A stretch of DNA of 64,000 bases from assembly GCF_014636235.1 (NCBI RefSeq), contig NZ_BMDZ01000016.1, positions 25,491 to 89,490 of the forward strand, in the 5' to 3' direction. The stretch's first letter is position 1, and each line of letters starts with the position of its first letter. Shown here in pieces: positions 24,379 to 34,700 of this stretch. Below the pieces are notes generated by a model. That model saw nothing but the letters and a program-made list of their open reading frames with translations. It was not told the DNA's origin and did no database searches. This DNA is from Tistrella bauzanensis (GTDB taxonomy: Bacteria; Pseudomonadota; Alphaproteobacteria; Tistrellales; Tistrellaceae). The translations under genes and the position numbers were made by a program.

Positions 24379-26391
24379 TCAGCGCGCCTCCCGCAGCATG
24401 ATCCGGCGGCTGGTCATCGCACGCGCGCCGGTCTCATAGGTGATCTCGATATCCAGGGTCGTGGCGTCTCCGGGGCCGTACAGCGCCTCGATCAGCGCGC
24501 CATAGCGGCTCTCGATCAGCCCGCGACGCAGCTTGCGGGTGCGGGTGATCTCGCCGTCATCCGCATCGAAATCCTTGTGCAGATTGGCGAAGCGGCGCAC
24601 ACGTTCACCCTCGGGCAGCACGCCGTTGGTGCGCGCCACCGCCTCGCCCACCAGATCCAGCACCTTCGGGTGCTGCGACAGGTCGGCATAGGATGTCCAG
24701 GTGACGCCATGTCGCTGCGCCCACTGGCCCACCGCCGCCTCGTCGATGCAGATCAGCGCCGCCAGATGCGGCCGCCCATCGCCAAACACCGCCGCATTGC
24801 GGATATAGGGGCTGAACTTCAGCCGGTTCTCGACATGGCCGGCAATGAAGCGCGCGCCGCCGGTGGTGTGGCGGACATCGCCCATCCGGCCCAGCACCAC
24901 CAGTTCCCCGCCGGCCTCGAGGTGACCGGCATCGCCGGTGCGCAACCAGCGCCGGCCGGCGTCATCCGTCACCAGGGTGTCGTCACCGGCGGCGGCGGCA
25001 CCCAGATAGCCGTTGAACACCGATCCGGCGCTGATCAGGATCTCGCCCTCGGCCGATATCCTGACCGCCACGCCGGGAAGCGGCCGGCCGACACTATGCG
25101 GCATGGCCTCGCCGCCGGTCTGGCAGACCACCAGCGCGCAGCTTTCGGTCTGGCCATAGAACTGCCGAAGGTCGATGCCCAGCGCGCGGAAGAACACATA
25201 AGTGTCCTCGCCGATCGCTTCGCCGCCGGTATAGGCGCGGGTGGCGCGCGACAGACCCAGATGATCCTTGATCGGGCCAAAGATCACCGGCTCGCCGACA
25301 GCGCGCAGCATCCGCCGCATCATGCCCGGCCGGCGGCCGGCCAGGCGGTCGCGCTCCATACCGGTCGCCAGCGCCATGAAGCGCTGATAGACCGCGCGCT
25401 TGAACGCCGTGCTCTCCTCCATGCCAACCTGCACCCGGGTCAGCATCAGATCCCAGGCGCGCGGCGCCGCCAGATACAGGGTCGGCGCCACTTCCCTCAG
25501 GTCTCGGGCCACGGTTTCCTGGCGCTCGGGAATGTTCACCACGAAGCGCTGCGCCATGGCGCCGGCGATGCTGAACACGAAATCGCCCACCCAGGCCATC
25601 GGCAGATAGGCGATGTGTTCGTCGCCCGTGCGGAAGCAGCCGCCTTCGGCTGCCGCCGCCGCCGCCGCCAGCGCCTGACCATGGCGGATCGGGATGCCCT
25701 TGGGCACGCCGGTGGTGCCAGATGAGTGCAGCAGCACCGCGATATCGTCGGCGCCGGCCCGGCCCATGATGTCGTCCATAAGCCCCGGTTCGGCCGCGAG
25801 CCGCGCCCGACCGCGCGCCGCCAGATCGGCCAGCGCCACCAGCCCGGGCTCGTCATAGCCGGCGATGCCGCGCGGATCGTCATAGATGATCGTCGCGGGC
25901 AGGCCCGATGTAGCGCGCAGCGCCAGCAGCTTGTCGGTCTGCTCCTGATCCTCGGCCAGCGCGAAGCACGGCTGCGCGATGCGGGTGAAGTGCACCAGTT
26001 CCTCGGGCGGCACGTCGGGGAACACGGGCGATGCGAAACCGCCCAGCGCCATGGCCGCGACCGATCCGAAATACAGCGCCGCCCGGTTGTCGCCCAGCAC
26101 CGCCAGGGCATCGCCCCGCCGGAAGCCCAGCGCGTCGAGCCCGGCCGCGATCGCCGCCACCCGGTCGCGATAATCACGCCAGTCATAGGTCTGCCAGATG
26201 CCCAGCGCGCGCTCGCGCAGGGCCGGCCGATCGCCATGATCGCGGGCATTCGCCGCCAGGATCGTCAGCACGCTGGTTCCGCGCCCGCTATCTGGCGGTG
26301 CTAGCGGGCCGGCTTGCGGCTGCGCCGGCCGGTCGGCGGCAGGCGCAGCCAGCCGTCCGCCATGGGGTTCTGCCAACCGCTCAGGCCGCAC
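24379..26391 (-). CDS. Long-chain acyl-CoA synthetase-like AMP-forming ligase
   Basis: 670-residue ANL-family ligase activating a carboxylic acid to its CoA ester. It starts at a GTG (26391) with AAGGGG 7 bp upstream, overlapping the livG stop by 11 bp. Motifs: LLHSSGTTGVPKGIP (ATP loop), AYLPMAWVGDF, TRAYTGGEAIGEDTY, QFYGQTESCALVV (adenylate-binding), LRTGDAGHLEAG and TRTRKLRRGLIESRY (C-terminal lysine region). The insertion-rich architecture is that of long-chain/FadD15-type enzymes. Encoded between livG and livH, it presumably activates the imported acid. Confidence 0.88.
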   Translation of the reverse strand: MRPERLAEPHGGRLAAPAADRPAQPQAGPLAPPDSGRGTSVLTILAANARDHGDRPALRERALGIWQTYDWRDYRDRVAAIAAGLDALGFRRGDALAVLGDNRAALYFGSVAAMALGGFASPVFPDVPPEELVHFTRIAQPCFALAEDQEQTDKLLALRATSGLPATIIYDDPRGIAGYDEPGLVALADLAARGRARLAAEPGLMDDIMGRAGADDIAVLLHSSGTTGVPKGIPIRHGQALAAAAAAAEGGCFRTGDEHIAYLPMAWVGDFVFSIAGAMAQRFVVNIPERQETVARDLREVAPTLYLAAPRAWDLMLTRVQVGMEESTAFKRAVYQRFMALATGMERDRLAGRRPGMMRRMLRAVGEPVIFGPIKDHLGLSRATRAYTGGEAIGEDTYVFFRALGIDLRQFYGQTESCALVVCQTGGEAMPHSVGRPLPGVAVRISAEGEILISAGSVFNGYLGAAAAGDDTLVTDDAGRRWLRTGDAGHLEAGGELVVLGRMGDVRHTTGGARFIAGHVENRLKFSPYIRNAAVFGDGRPHLAALICIDEAAVGQWAQRHGVTWTSYADLSQHPKVLDLVGEAVARTNGVLPEGERVRRFANLHKDFDADDGEITRTRKLRRGLIESRYGALIEALYGPGDATTLDIEITYETGARAMTSRRIMLREAR

Positions 26392-27277
26392 GGGTCCGCC
26401 CCTTCCCCAGATAGGCCGCGACCACCGCCGGCTCGGCGATCACCGCATGGGGGTCGCCCTCGGCAATCGGCTCGCCATAGCTCAGCACCAGCAGGCGGTC
26501 GCACAGGGCGGTCACCACGTCCATGTGATGCTCGATCAGCAGCACCGCGGCGCCAAAGGCGTCGCGGGCGTCCAGGATGAAACGGGCCATGTATTCCTTC
26601 TCTTCCTGGTTCATGCCGGCCATTGGTTCGTCCAGCACCAGCAGTCGGGGCTCGGCTGCCAGTGCCCGCGCCAGTTCCACGCGCTTCTGCAACCCCAGCG
26701 GGATCACCTCCACGGCCATATCGCGGACATCCTGCAATTGCAGGAAGTCGATGATGTCCTCGACATGGCGGCGGTGGCGGATCTCGGCCGGCCGCGCCCA
26801 GACCGGATAGAACAGCGATTTCAGCGCGCCGGGCCGCATGTGGATGTGCCGGCCGACCAGGATGTTGTCGAGCACGCTCATGCCCCGGAACAGCGCCAGA
26901 TTCTGGAAGGTCCGGGCGATGCCCAGCTGCGCGATGCGGTGCGGCTTCAACCCCTTCAGGTCGCGGCCATCGAACATGACCCGGCCGGCATCCGGCGGAT
27001 AGAAGCCGGTGATGGCATTGACCATGGTGGTCTTGCCGCTGCCATTCGGCCCGACCAGCCCGAAGATCTGGCCGGGGCTGATCGCGATCGACACGGATTT
27101 CAACGCCTTCAGCCCGCCGAACGACCGGTCTATGCGGTCGCAGACCAGCAGAGGCGGCGCGCCGGTTCGCGACCGCGCGGCCGCGTCGGACGGATCGGTG
27201 GACATGGCGGGGCCTGCGTCGGCGCGCGGCAGATCAGCCGGGCCGGCAGCCTCGCGAACGAGGGTCGGTGCGGTCAT
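26381..27277 (-). CDS. livG: Branched-chain-type ABC transporter ATPase (LivG)
   Basis: 298-residue ABC ATPase. Walker A is GLVGPNGSGKTTMVNAITGF, then GIARTFQNLALFRGMSVLDNILVG (Q-loop), PLGLQKRVELARALAAEP (signature variant, LQKR instead of GGQQ) and LLVLDEPMAGMNQEEKEYM. About 40 N-terminal residues precede the domain; an internal ATG at residue 25 is an alternative start. First gene of the transport operon, with two TetR-type motifs upstream. Confidence 0.9.
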   Translation of the reverse strand: MTAPTLVREAAGPADLPRADAGPAMSTDPSDAAARSRTGAPPLLVCDRIDRSFGGLKALKSVSIAISPGQIFGLVGPNGSGKTTMVNAITGFYPPDAGRVMFDGRDLKGLKPHRIAQLGIARTFQNLALFRGMSVLDNILVGRHIHMRPGALKSLFYPVWARPAEIRHRRHVEDIIDFLQLQDVRDMAVEVIPLGLQKRVELARALAAEPRLLVLDEPMAGMNQEEKEYMARFILDARDAFGAAVLLIEHHMDVVTALCDRLLVLSYGEPIAEGDPHAVIAEPAVVAAYLGKGRTRAA

Positions 27278-27619
27278 CGGATTGGGGGGCCTTCTTCAGC
27301 GGCCGTATCGGCGGATGGCCATGCGCGTCGTGGCGCGGCGTGATCACGAACTTCGCGGGCGTCGCTGCCCCGGCCGAAGTCATCTCCCTGTCTGCGCGCC
27401 GGTTCTGCATGTCTTGTTGTCCGGCGACATGCCTAGTGAACGTTACTCACTTTTATGAGTCAATGCAAAATGACAACGGCGGACGCATCATCCGCATGCC
27501 GGAGCAATTATCCGGAATGAGAGGCAATATACTGCAATGCACGCAAAATTTCCGCACCGCACCACGGCGATGGCCGGATTCGCCTCCGGCATCGCGCGGA
27601 CATTGTCAGTAAGTATGGT
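27278..27619. promoter_or_regulatory. Control region between the TetR gene and the liv/ligase operon
   Basis: This 342-bp gap has no gene I can support. It is visibly richer in A and T than its surroundings from about 27420 to 27540 and carries two copies of the 17-bp TetR-type motif, so the liv operon promoter is probably here and repressed by the upstream TetR protein. Confidence 0.6.
27435..27451. promoter_or_regulatory. TetR-type operator motif, copy B
   Basis: AGTGAACGTTACTCACT (reverse complement AGTGAGTAACGTTCACT) has AGTGA/TCACT arms. It is the most symmetric of the three copies and lies about 160 bp before livG. Confidence 0.68.
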
Positions 27620-27624
27620 TCACT
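27608..27624. promoter_or_regulatory. TetR-type operator motif, copy C
   Basis: AGTAAGTATGGTTCACT overlaps the stop codon of the TetR gene and matches copies A and B in both half-sites. Confidence 0.58.
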
Positions 27625-28360
27625 TATGTGCTGGCTGCGCCTCGATCCGGGCGATCGCCGCCTCCAGACGGTCCAGCAGACCGCAGGCAGGGTCGGGCTC
27701 GGCGGCGGCAGGCGGCGCCATGCCACGCACCAACGCGTCAGTCAATGCGTCGGCAATGGCGGGCACGTCGATGCGGCCACGGCCGCTCATGGCGCGCCAC
27801 GCCACATGTTCCAGAGTTCCGAACACCAGATAGCGCACCAGCCGTACGGGGAAATCGGCCCGGACCTCGCCCCGCGTGATCGCATCCTGCACGATGGCCT
27901 GGGTGATGCCGGTATAACGGCGGTTCACATCCAGAATGATGGATTCGAAATAATCGTCATGGCTGCGGGCTTCGCGCAGAAATACTTTCGATATGCCCGC
28001 GTTCGTCAGAAGGTTCTGAAGATGGAAGCCGAAAATATACCGCAGCTTCTCATGAAATCCGGTGATATGCGGCAGATTCGCCTCTATTTCGACGATCAGA
28101 CCATCGTAATAGCGGACAAGAACCTGCCCGAGCAGATCCTTCTTGCTGTCGAAATGCTTGTAGATCGTGCCTTCGGCGATGCCCACCCGGCGCGCGATCT
28201 CGGAAATCGACGCCCCCTCATAGCCACGCTCGGCAAACACGTCATGGGCGGTTTCCAGGATGGTGCGCGTCCGGGCCAGGGTTTTCGGCCGCACGCTGCG
28301 CTTGCGCGGCTCGGGCACATCGGCGCTGGTCTCGGGGCTGGTCTCGGTCATCTTGGGCAA
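27620..28360 (-). CDS. TetR/AcrR-family transcriptional regulator
   Basis: 246-residue repressor. The N-terminal HTH spans about residues 27-75 (RTILETAHDVFAERGYEGA, ISEIARRVGIAEGTIYKHFDSKKDLL); the helical remainder is the ligand-binding and dimer domain. Start is either TTG at 28360 (GGAG 5 bp upstream) or ATG at 28351. TetR proteins beside fatty-acid genes usually sense an acyl-CoA. The same motif found before livG and between MaoC and SDR suggests this protein controls the whole catabolic block. It reads into the liv operon on the same strand. Confidence 0.87.
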   Translation of the reverse strand: MPKMTETSPETSADVPEPRKRSVRPKTLARTRTILETAHDVFAERGYEGASISEIARRVGIAEGTIYKHFDSKKDLLGQVLVRYYDGLIVEIEANLPHITGFHEKLRYIFGFHLQNLLTNAGISKVFLREARSHDDYFESIILDVNRRYTGITQAIVQDAITRGEVRADFPVRLVRYLVFGTLEHVAWRAMSGRGRIDVPAIADALTDALVRGMAPPAAAEPDPACGLLDRLEAAIARIEAQPAHK

Positions 28361-28752
28361 CGGCGCTCCAGGTCACGGACAGGGCGGCCGGCCGGGCGAT
28401 CAGGCCGCTCCCGTCTTCCTAGCATGCCCACCTTGCAGACTTCCATCGGCAACCGGCCCGATCCGGAACCACGCGGCATAGAGCGCGGGCGGTGAGTAGC
28501 CCGAATCGGGTCGGGTCGGATTGAGGGTCATCGCCCGGCGGCCGACCCGTCATATCATTATCCGCAATGAGCTCTCACCGGGGAACACTGGCCGCCACAA
28601 CCTGCGTCAACGAATATCCACCGACGCGGTAGCACGGCTTGCGGGTGACATGATCTTGCACCTAATGTGCGACCGGACAGGCACCATCCGGACGGCCGAC
28701 AGGCCTTGATCCGGGCAGCAGGAGCCGGGGTGCGTATGAAAGGTAAGGCGGC
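28361..28752. other. Region between TetR gene and NRPS-PKS operon
   Basis: 392 bp without a supportable gene. It must contain the divergent promoters for the TetR gene and the assembly line. A weak candidate on the plus strand is TTGCGG near 28639 with TAATGT 18 bp later; no operator resembling the TetR motif was found. The end of the region has GAAAGG before the GTG start of the NRPS gene. Confidence 0.4.
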
Positions 28753-31700
28753 GTGAGCGTGATTGGTCGGGTCGGGCCCAGCCTGCGACAGGATATGTCG
28801 GCGGTGATCGATGCGGCGGCGCCGGCAGCGGATACCCCCGCGCCGTCATCCGCGCCGATGCCGCTGTCGGGCGCCCAGGCGGCCATCTGGGCCGAACTGG
28901 CGGCGGGCGGTGTCGCCACGACGTTCTATAACATCGCGGATCAGATCAGCCTGAACGGACCGCTCGATCTGGCGGCGTTCCGGGCGGCACTGTATCACGT
29001 CCACCGGACCACCGATGGCCCGCGGCTGCGCTTCGCCGCCGATGACGGCGTGCCCGTGCAGTGGTTCGACGCCCGGCCCGGCCGGTTCGATTTCGCCCTG
29101 ATCGACCTGTCGGATGCCGAAGACCCCGAGACGCTGTCCACCGAGGAATTCCACGCGCTGCGCCTGCGCCCGTTCGACCTGATGCATGGCCCGCTGAACC
29201 GGCACCGGCTGATCAGGCTTGCCCCCGACCGGCATTGCTGGATCCGCTGCTATCACCACCTGGTCACCGATGGCCTGGGCGGTGTGATGACCGCCGCCGC
29301 CACCGCCGCCGCCTATGATGCTTACAGGCAGGGGGCACCGCTGCCCGATCCGGCCTTTCTGCCCTATGGCGACCATCTGATGCGTGAGGCGGCCCATGCG
29401 GCGGGGGCAGCCGGGGCGGCCGATCTCGCCTATTGGCGCGCGCGGCTGGCCGGCGACATCCATCCCCACAGCTTCGGACCCGCCATGCGGCCGGGCGGCC
29501 TGCCCGCTGCCGCGGGCGCCCGCCGGGCCGCCATCCTCGGCACCGAAGCCCCGCCGCAATCGGTGGTCCGGCCACTGGGCACCGCCCGGATGGCGGCGTT
29601 GGACGCGCTGGCCGGCCGGCTTGGCATCAACGCACGCAGCAGCGTGATGCTGGCCCTGTTCCTGGCGCTGCTGGGCCGCAGCACCGGCACCGACACGCCG
29701 TCCTGCACCACCCTGCTCAGCAACCGCCTGACCCGTGCCGACCGGCGCACGCTGGGCCAGTTCGCCTATACCGTGCCGTTCTGGACCCCGATCGACCCGG
29801 CCGAGAGCCTTGAGGATCTGGCCCGCCGGGTCGACGGCATCGCGCGCCGCGACCTCCGGCATATGCGGCTCGCCCCGGTGCGCTGGCGCGAGGCGGGTTT
29901 TACGCCGGCATCGGCCATCGCCCGCGGCGCCACCTTCAACGCCATGGATTTCCCCGCCACGCTGGGCTTCGACGGGCTGAGCGTTGCGGTGCGCGACGCG
30001 GTTTTCGGGCCGCTCGACGATGTGCTCGCCTGTCTGCGAACCTTCGGCACCGCCGGCGGCGCCGATATGCAGTGGAGCTTTCCGCCGGCCCGCATCGACG
30101 CATCGGCCGTCGAGGCCCTGGCCGACAGTTATGAACGCATGCTCGATGCGGCACTGGCCGATCCGTCGCAACCGCTCCGCCAAGTGCAGGCGCTGGCGGC
30201 GGGGCCGGCCGCGATCGCCACGGCGCCGGTCATCGACGATGCCACGGTCTGGCGGCTGGAAGACGACATCACCCGGATTTTCGCCGGCCTGCTGCACAGC
30301 CCGGCGCTGACGCCGGCCTCGGACCTCACCGATCACGGTCTGCATTCACTGCTGGCGATCCGCGCGCTGGGCCCGGTGACGCGCGCGCTGCGCAATATCG
30401 TGGCGGCCGGTCGTGACGTCACCGTCGCCGATGTCCTGGGTCATCCGTCACCAGCGGCGCTGGCAGCCCGCCTGCTCGACCGGCCGGTTGTGGCACGACC
30501 GCAGGCATCGACGCCTGCCTTGTCCCCGGTGCCCGGCCCGGCCGCGGTTCCGACATCGCCCGCCGCAACCACCCCACCCTCACCCGTCGCCGCAATCGCC
30601 CCGCCCTCGGCCGGCGCCACACAGGCAGCCTTCCCCCTGCCGGCGATGCTGGAAGGCCAGTGGCTGGCCCGGCGCGACGCGGGGCCCGGCACCACCTATG
30701 CCATCGGCATGATCTGCGATCTGCCGGCCGGCACCGGCCGCGCGGCGCTGATCGCGGCCCTGACCACGCTGATCGGCCGCCACCCTGCCCTGCGCTCCAC
30801 CTTTGCCGAGGCGACCGACGGCCAGGTGGTGCAGCATGTCCACCCGGTGCCGGCGGTCATCCTGCACGGCTTCAACGATCCGCACGCCATGATGGCGCCC
30901 TTCGACCTGACCACCGGGCCGCTGATCCGGTTCGGCTGGGACGAGGACGCGCCCGAGCGGCTGCGGGTGATGGTCGACCATATGGTGTTCGACGGCGAAT
31001 CACGCGCCATCCTGCAGCGCGAGCTGACGGCGCTTCTGTCGGGCGCGCCGCTGGCGCCGGCGCCCGATATGGCGGTGCTCGCCGATGCCGGATCGGGCGA
31101 CCATGCCGCCACCGAAGCCGCCCGCGCCTTCTGGGCCGATCGTCTGCCGCTGCTGCCCTGCCGGGCGCTGACCGCCGATCCCGACCCTGACGTGCAGCCG
31201 GCCACCGGCCAGGGCCGGCGCGCGATGACCCGGCTGTCGGCCGAGACCGCCCGCGCCCTGGGGCGGCTGACCGGCCGTGGCGCCACGCCGACCGCGATCT
31301 GGACCGCCATCGTCGCCACCGCCCTCACCCGCCTGATCGACGACACCCCCCGCCTTGCCTTCGGCTTCCCCTTCGCCGGCCGCAATCGTGGCGGCACGAC
31401 CGATGCGATTGGCTGTTTCGTCAACCTGCTGCCGGTGATCGCGGCGCCCGAGGACGGCGACACGCTGACCACGCTCGGACGCCGGATCGGGCTTGAACTG
31501 TCGCGGGTGCTGGCGGTTCAGGATTATCCGCTGTCCCGGCTGACCGCCGACTGGAGCCGCGCGGTGCCCGATCGCGGCCCGGCGCCCTTCGATGTGGTCT
31601 GCACGCTGGAAGGCGATCTCGCCGCTCTCGATTCCGCCGATCTTGCCATCGCGACCGGCAAGTTCCCGCTGCTGATCGGGTTGATGTGGCAGGGCGACGC

Positions 31701-34700
31701 GGCGGCGCTGAACATCGAGCACGATCCGGCCCGCTTCGGCACGGCCTGGGTCGACCGGCTGGCCCGGGTGCTACAGGCGGTGATCATGGCCGCCGCCGCC
31801 GACCCGGCCACGCCGCTCGGCCGGCTGTCGCTGCTCGACGATGCCGACCGCGCGCTGATCGATGCGGTGAACGCCACCGCCACGTCTTATCCGCGCGATC
31901 AGGGCCTCGCCACCCGGCTCGACGCGGTGCTGACCGCCGATCCGGCGCGCCCGGTGATCGCCGATGACGATCAGACCCTGGATGCCGGCACGCTGCGCGC
32001 GCGCCTGGGTGGCGTCGCCGCCGCCCTGGAGGATGCCGGGGTCGCCCCCGGCGCGGTCGTGGGTCTGGCGGTCGACCGCGATCTTGGCGGCATCATCGGC
32101 CTGATGGGGATCATCTGGGCCGGCGGCGCCTATCTGCCGCTGGCCACCACCTTCCCGATCGACACCGCCCGGCGGCTGCTGGCCAATGCCGGCTGCACGG
32201 TGCTGCTGGCGGATGACGCCGGGCTGGCACACTGGGCGGCGCTCGCCCCCGACATCACCCTGGTGCCGCTGACTGCTGCCATGCCGGTGGCGGCGGCACC
32301 CGGCCAGGCGCCGGCGCCGCGCGGTCCGGAAGACCTCGCCTGCATCCTCTATACCTCGGGCTCGACCGGCGAGCCCAAGGGTGTCGCCATTCCCCAGCGC
32401 GCCATCGCCCGGCTTGCCCATGGCGGCTTCTGCCGGCCGGGGCAGACCATGGCCCAGACGGCGCCGATCGCCTTCGACGCGATCAGCCTGGAATTGTGGG
32501 CGCCGCTGCTGAACCACGGCCGGGTGCGGATCATCCCGGCGATGACCATGTTCGATCCGCCGCTGCTGGAACGCTGCCTGCGCGATGGCCGGGTGGATGT
32601 GGCCTGGGTCACCGCCAGCCTGCTCAACCGGATCATCGACGACCGGCCCCGGACCTTCGCCAGCCTGTCGCTGCTGTTGACCGGTGGCGAGGTGATCAGC
32701 CCCGGCCATATCGCCCGGCTGATCGACGCCTGCCCCGGCATCACCGTGCTCAACGGCTATGGCCCCACCGAAAACGGCACCTTCACCACCACCCATATCG
32801 TCTCCTCAGCCGATCTCGACGGCGGCCCCGTGCCCATCGGCCGGCCGGTCGCCAACACCCGCATCCATGTGGTCGACGACCGGGGCCGGCCGGTGCCGCC
32901 GGGGGTGTGGGGTGACCTTCTGGCCGCCGGCGACGGCCTGGCCATCGGCTATGTCGGCCGGCCCGATCTGACCGCGCGGTCCTTCGTCACCCTGCCCGAT
33001 ATCGACGAACCCCTGCTCTATCGCACCGGCGACCGGGTGCGGCTCCGCGCCGATGGCCTGCTGGAATTCGGCGGCCGGCGCGACGGCCAGCTCAAGATCC
33101 GCGGTCAGCGCATCGAAACCGCGGCCATCGAAGCGGCACTCGCCGCCCGGCCGGATGTGCGGAATGCGATGGTGATCGCCATCGGCGCCGGTGCCGATCA
33201 GACCCTGGCCGCCCTGGTCGCCGCCGACACCGCCGATCCTCAGGGCTGGCATCAGGCGGTGGCCGATCGCCTGCCCGCCTATATGATCCCGGCCCGGTTC
33301 GAGCGGGTCGACCGGCTGCCGGTCAATGCCAATGGCAAGGCCGACCGCGCCGCCGCCGCCCGGCTTCTGGCGGGAGAGACGCCGGCGGCAGCGGTGGTTG
33401 CGGCCGCCATGCCCTTGGCGTCCGGCCTGCCGGCCCTGCCCGACCGCCCGTTGGAAGACAGTTCGTTGGAGCGGGCGGTCGCTACGGCCTTCGCCACCCT
33501 GTTCCCCGGTGCCGATATCGATGCCGAGGCCGATTTCTTCGCCCTGGGCGGCCACAGCCTTGCGGCCATGCGGCTGTCGGGGCTGATCGACACGGCGACC
33601 GGCCGGCGCCCCGGCCTGGGCCAGATCATGGCCGGCCGCACGGTGCGGGCGATCGCGGCCGATCTGGCCACCCTGCCGGTGGTGGGTCCGGCGGCGATCC
33701 CGCACGCGCCCGGCCTGGATCATCCGCTGTCCAGCGGTCAGGCGCGGCTGTGGGTGCTGCAGAAGCTGCATCCGGGCCTTGCCACCTATTCGGTGCCGAT
33801 GGTGCTGGATTTGCGGGGCGCGCTCGACACGCAGGCGCTCGACCGGGCGCTGGTGGCGCTGGAAGACCGCCACCACGCGCTGCGCACCCGCTTCGTCGCC
33901 CGCGCCGACGATGCCGATGGCGTGCGCCAGACCCTGGCCGCACCCGGCGCGTTGTCGCCGCGCCGGCTCACCCTCGACGCCGATGCCGCGACGGCCTTCA
34001 TCGCGGCCGAGATTGCCCGGCCCTTCGACCTGGGCGCCGAGCCGCTGGCACGGGCGGCCCTGATCCGGCTGGATGATACCGGCCACCATCACTGTCTGCT
34101 GCTGGTCATTCACCATGCGGTCTGCGACGGCTGGTCGCTGCCGATCCTGCTGCGCGACCTTGGCACGCTCTATGAAGCGCAGTTGGCCGGCCATCAGGCA
34201 GCGGGCACCGCCCCACTGCCGCCGCTGACCCGCCAGTTCACCGATATCGCGGTCTGGCAGCGGGCGCGGCTGGCGGCGCCAGAGGGCCGGGCGCTGATCG
34301 CGCGCTGGCAGGCACGGCTGACGCCGGTGCCGGAAGCCCTGGCGCTGCCGACCGATTACCCGCGCCCCGCCCTTCGCAGCTTTGCCGGCGCCGTGGTCAG
34401 CCGGGTGCTGCCACAGGCGGCCACCGCCTGCATCGACCGGGTCGCCGGTGCCGCATCGGTGACGCCGTTCACGGTGATGGCGGCGCTGCTCCAGATTCTG
34501 CTGCACCGCATGACCGGGCAGACCGACATCGCCCTGGGCCTGCTGGTCAGCGGCCGCGCGGCACCGGTGCCACAGGATGTCGTGGGCTTTCTGGTCAACA
34601 CCGTGGTGCTGCGCCAGCCGGTCGACCCGGCGGCGGCCTTCGCCACCCATCTTGCCGTCACCCGCGACCGTCTGGCCGAGGCGATCGCCGATCAGGACGC

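Noticed and set aside
23503-25725. 740-codon plus-strand frame
   Set aside because: Antisense to livH and the CoA ligase, with low-complexity translation.
28639-28667. Sigma-70 promoter for the NRPS operon
   Set aside because: TTGCGG-18-TAATGT is a weak match in a GC-rich region; not firm enough to list as a promoter.
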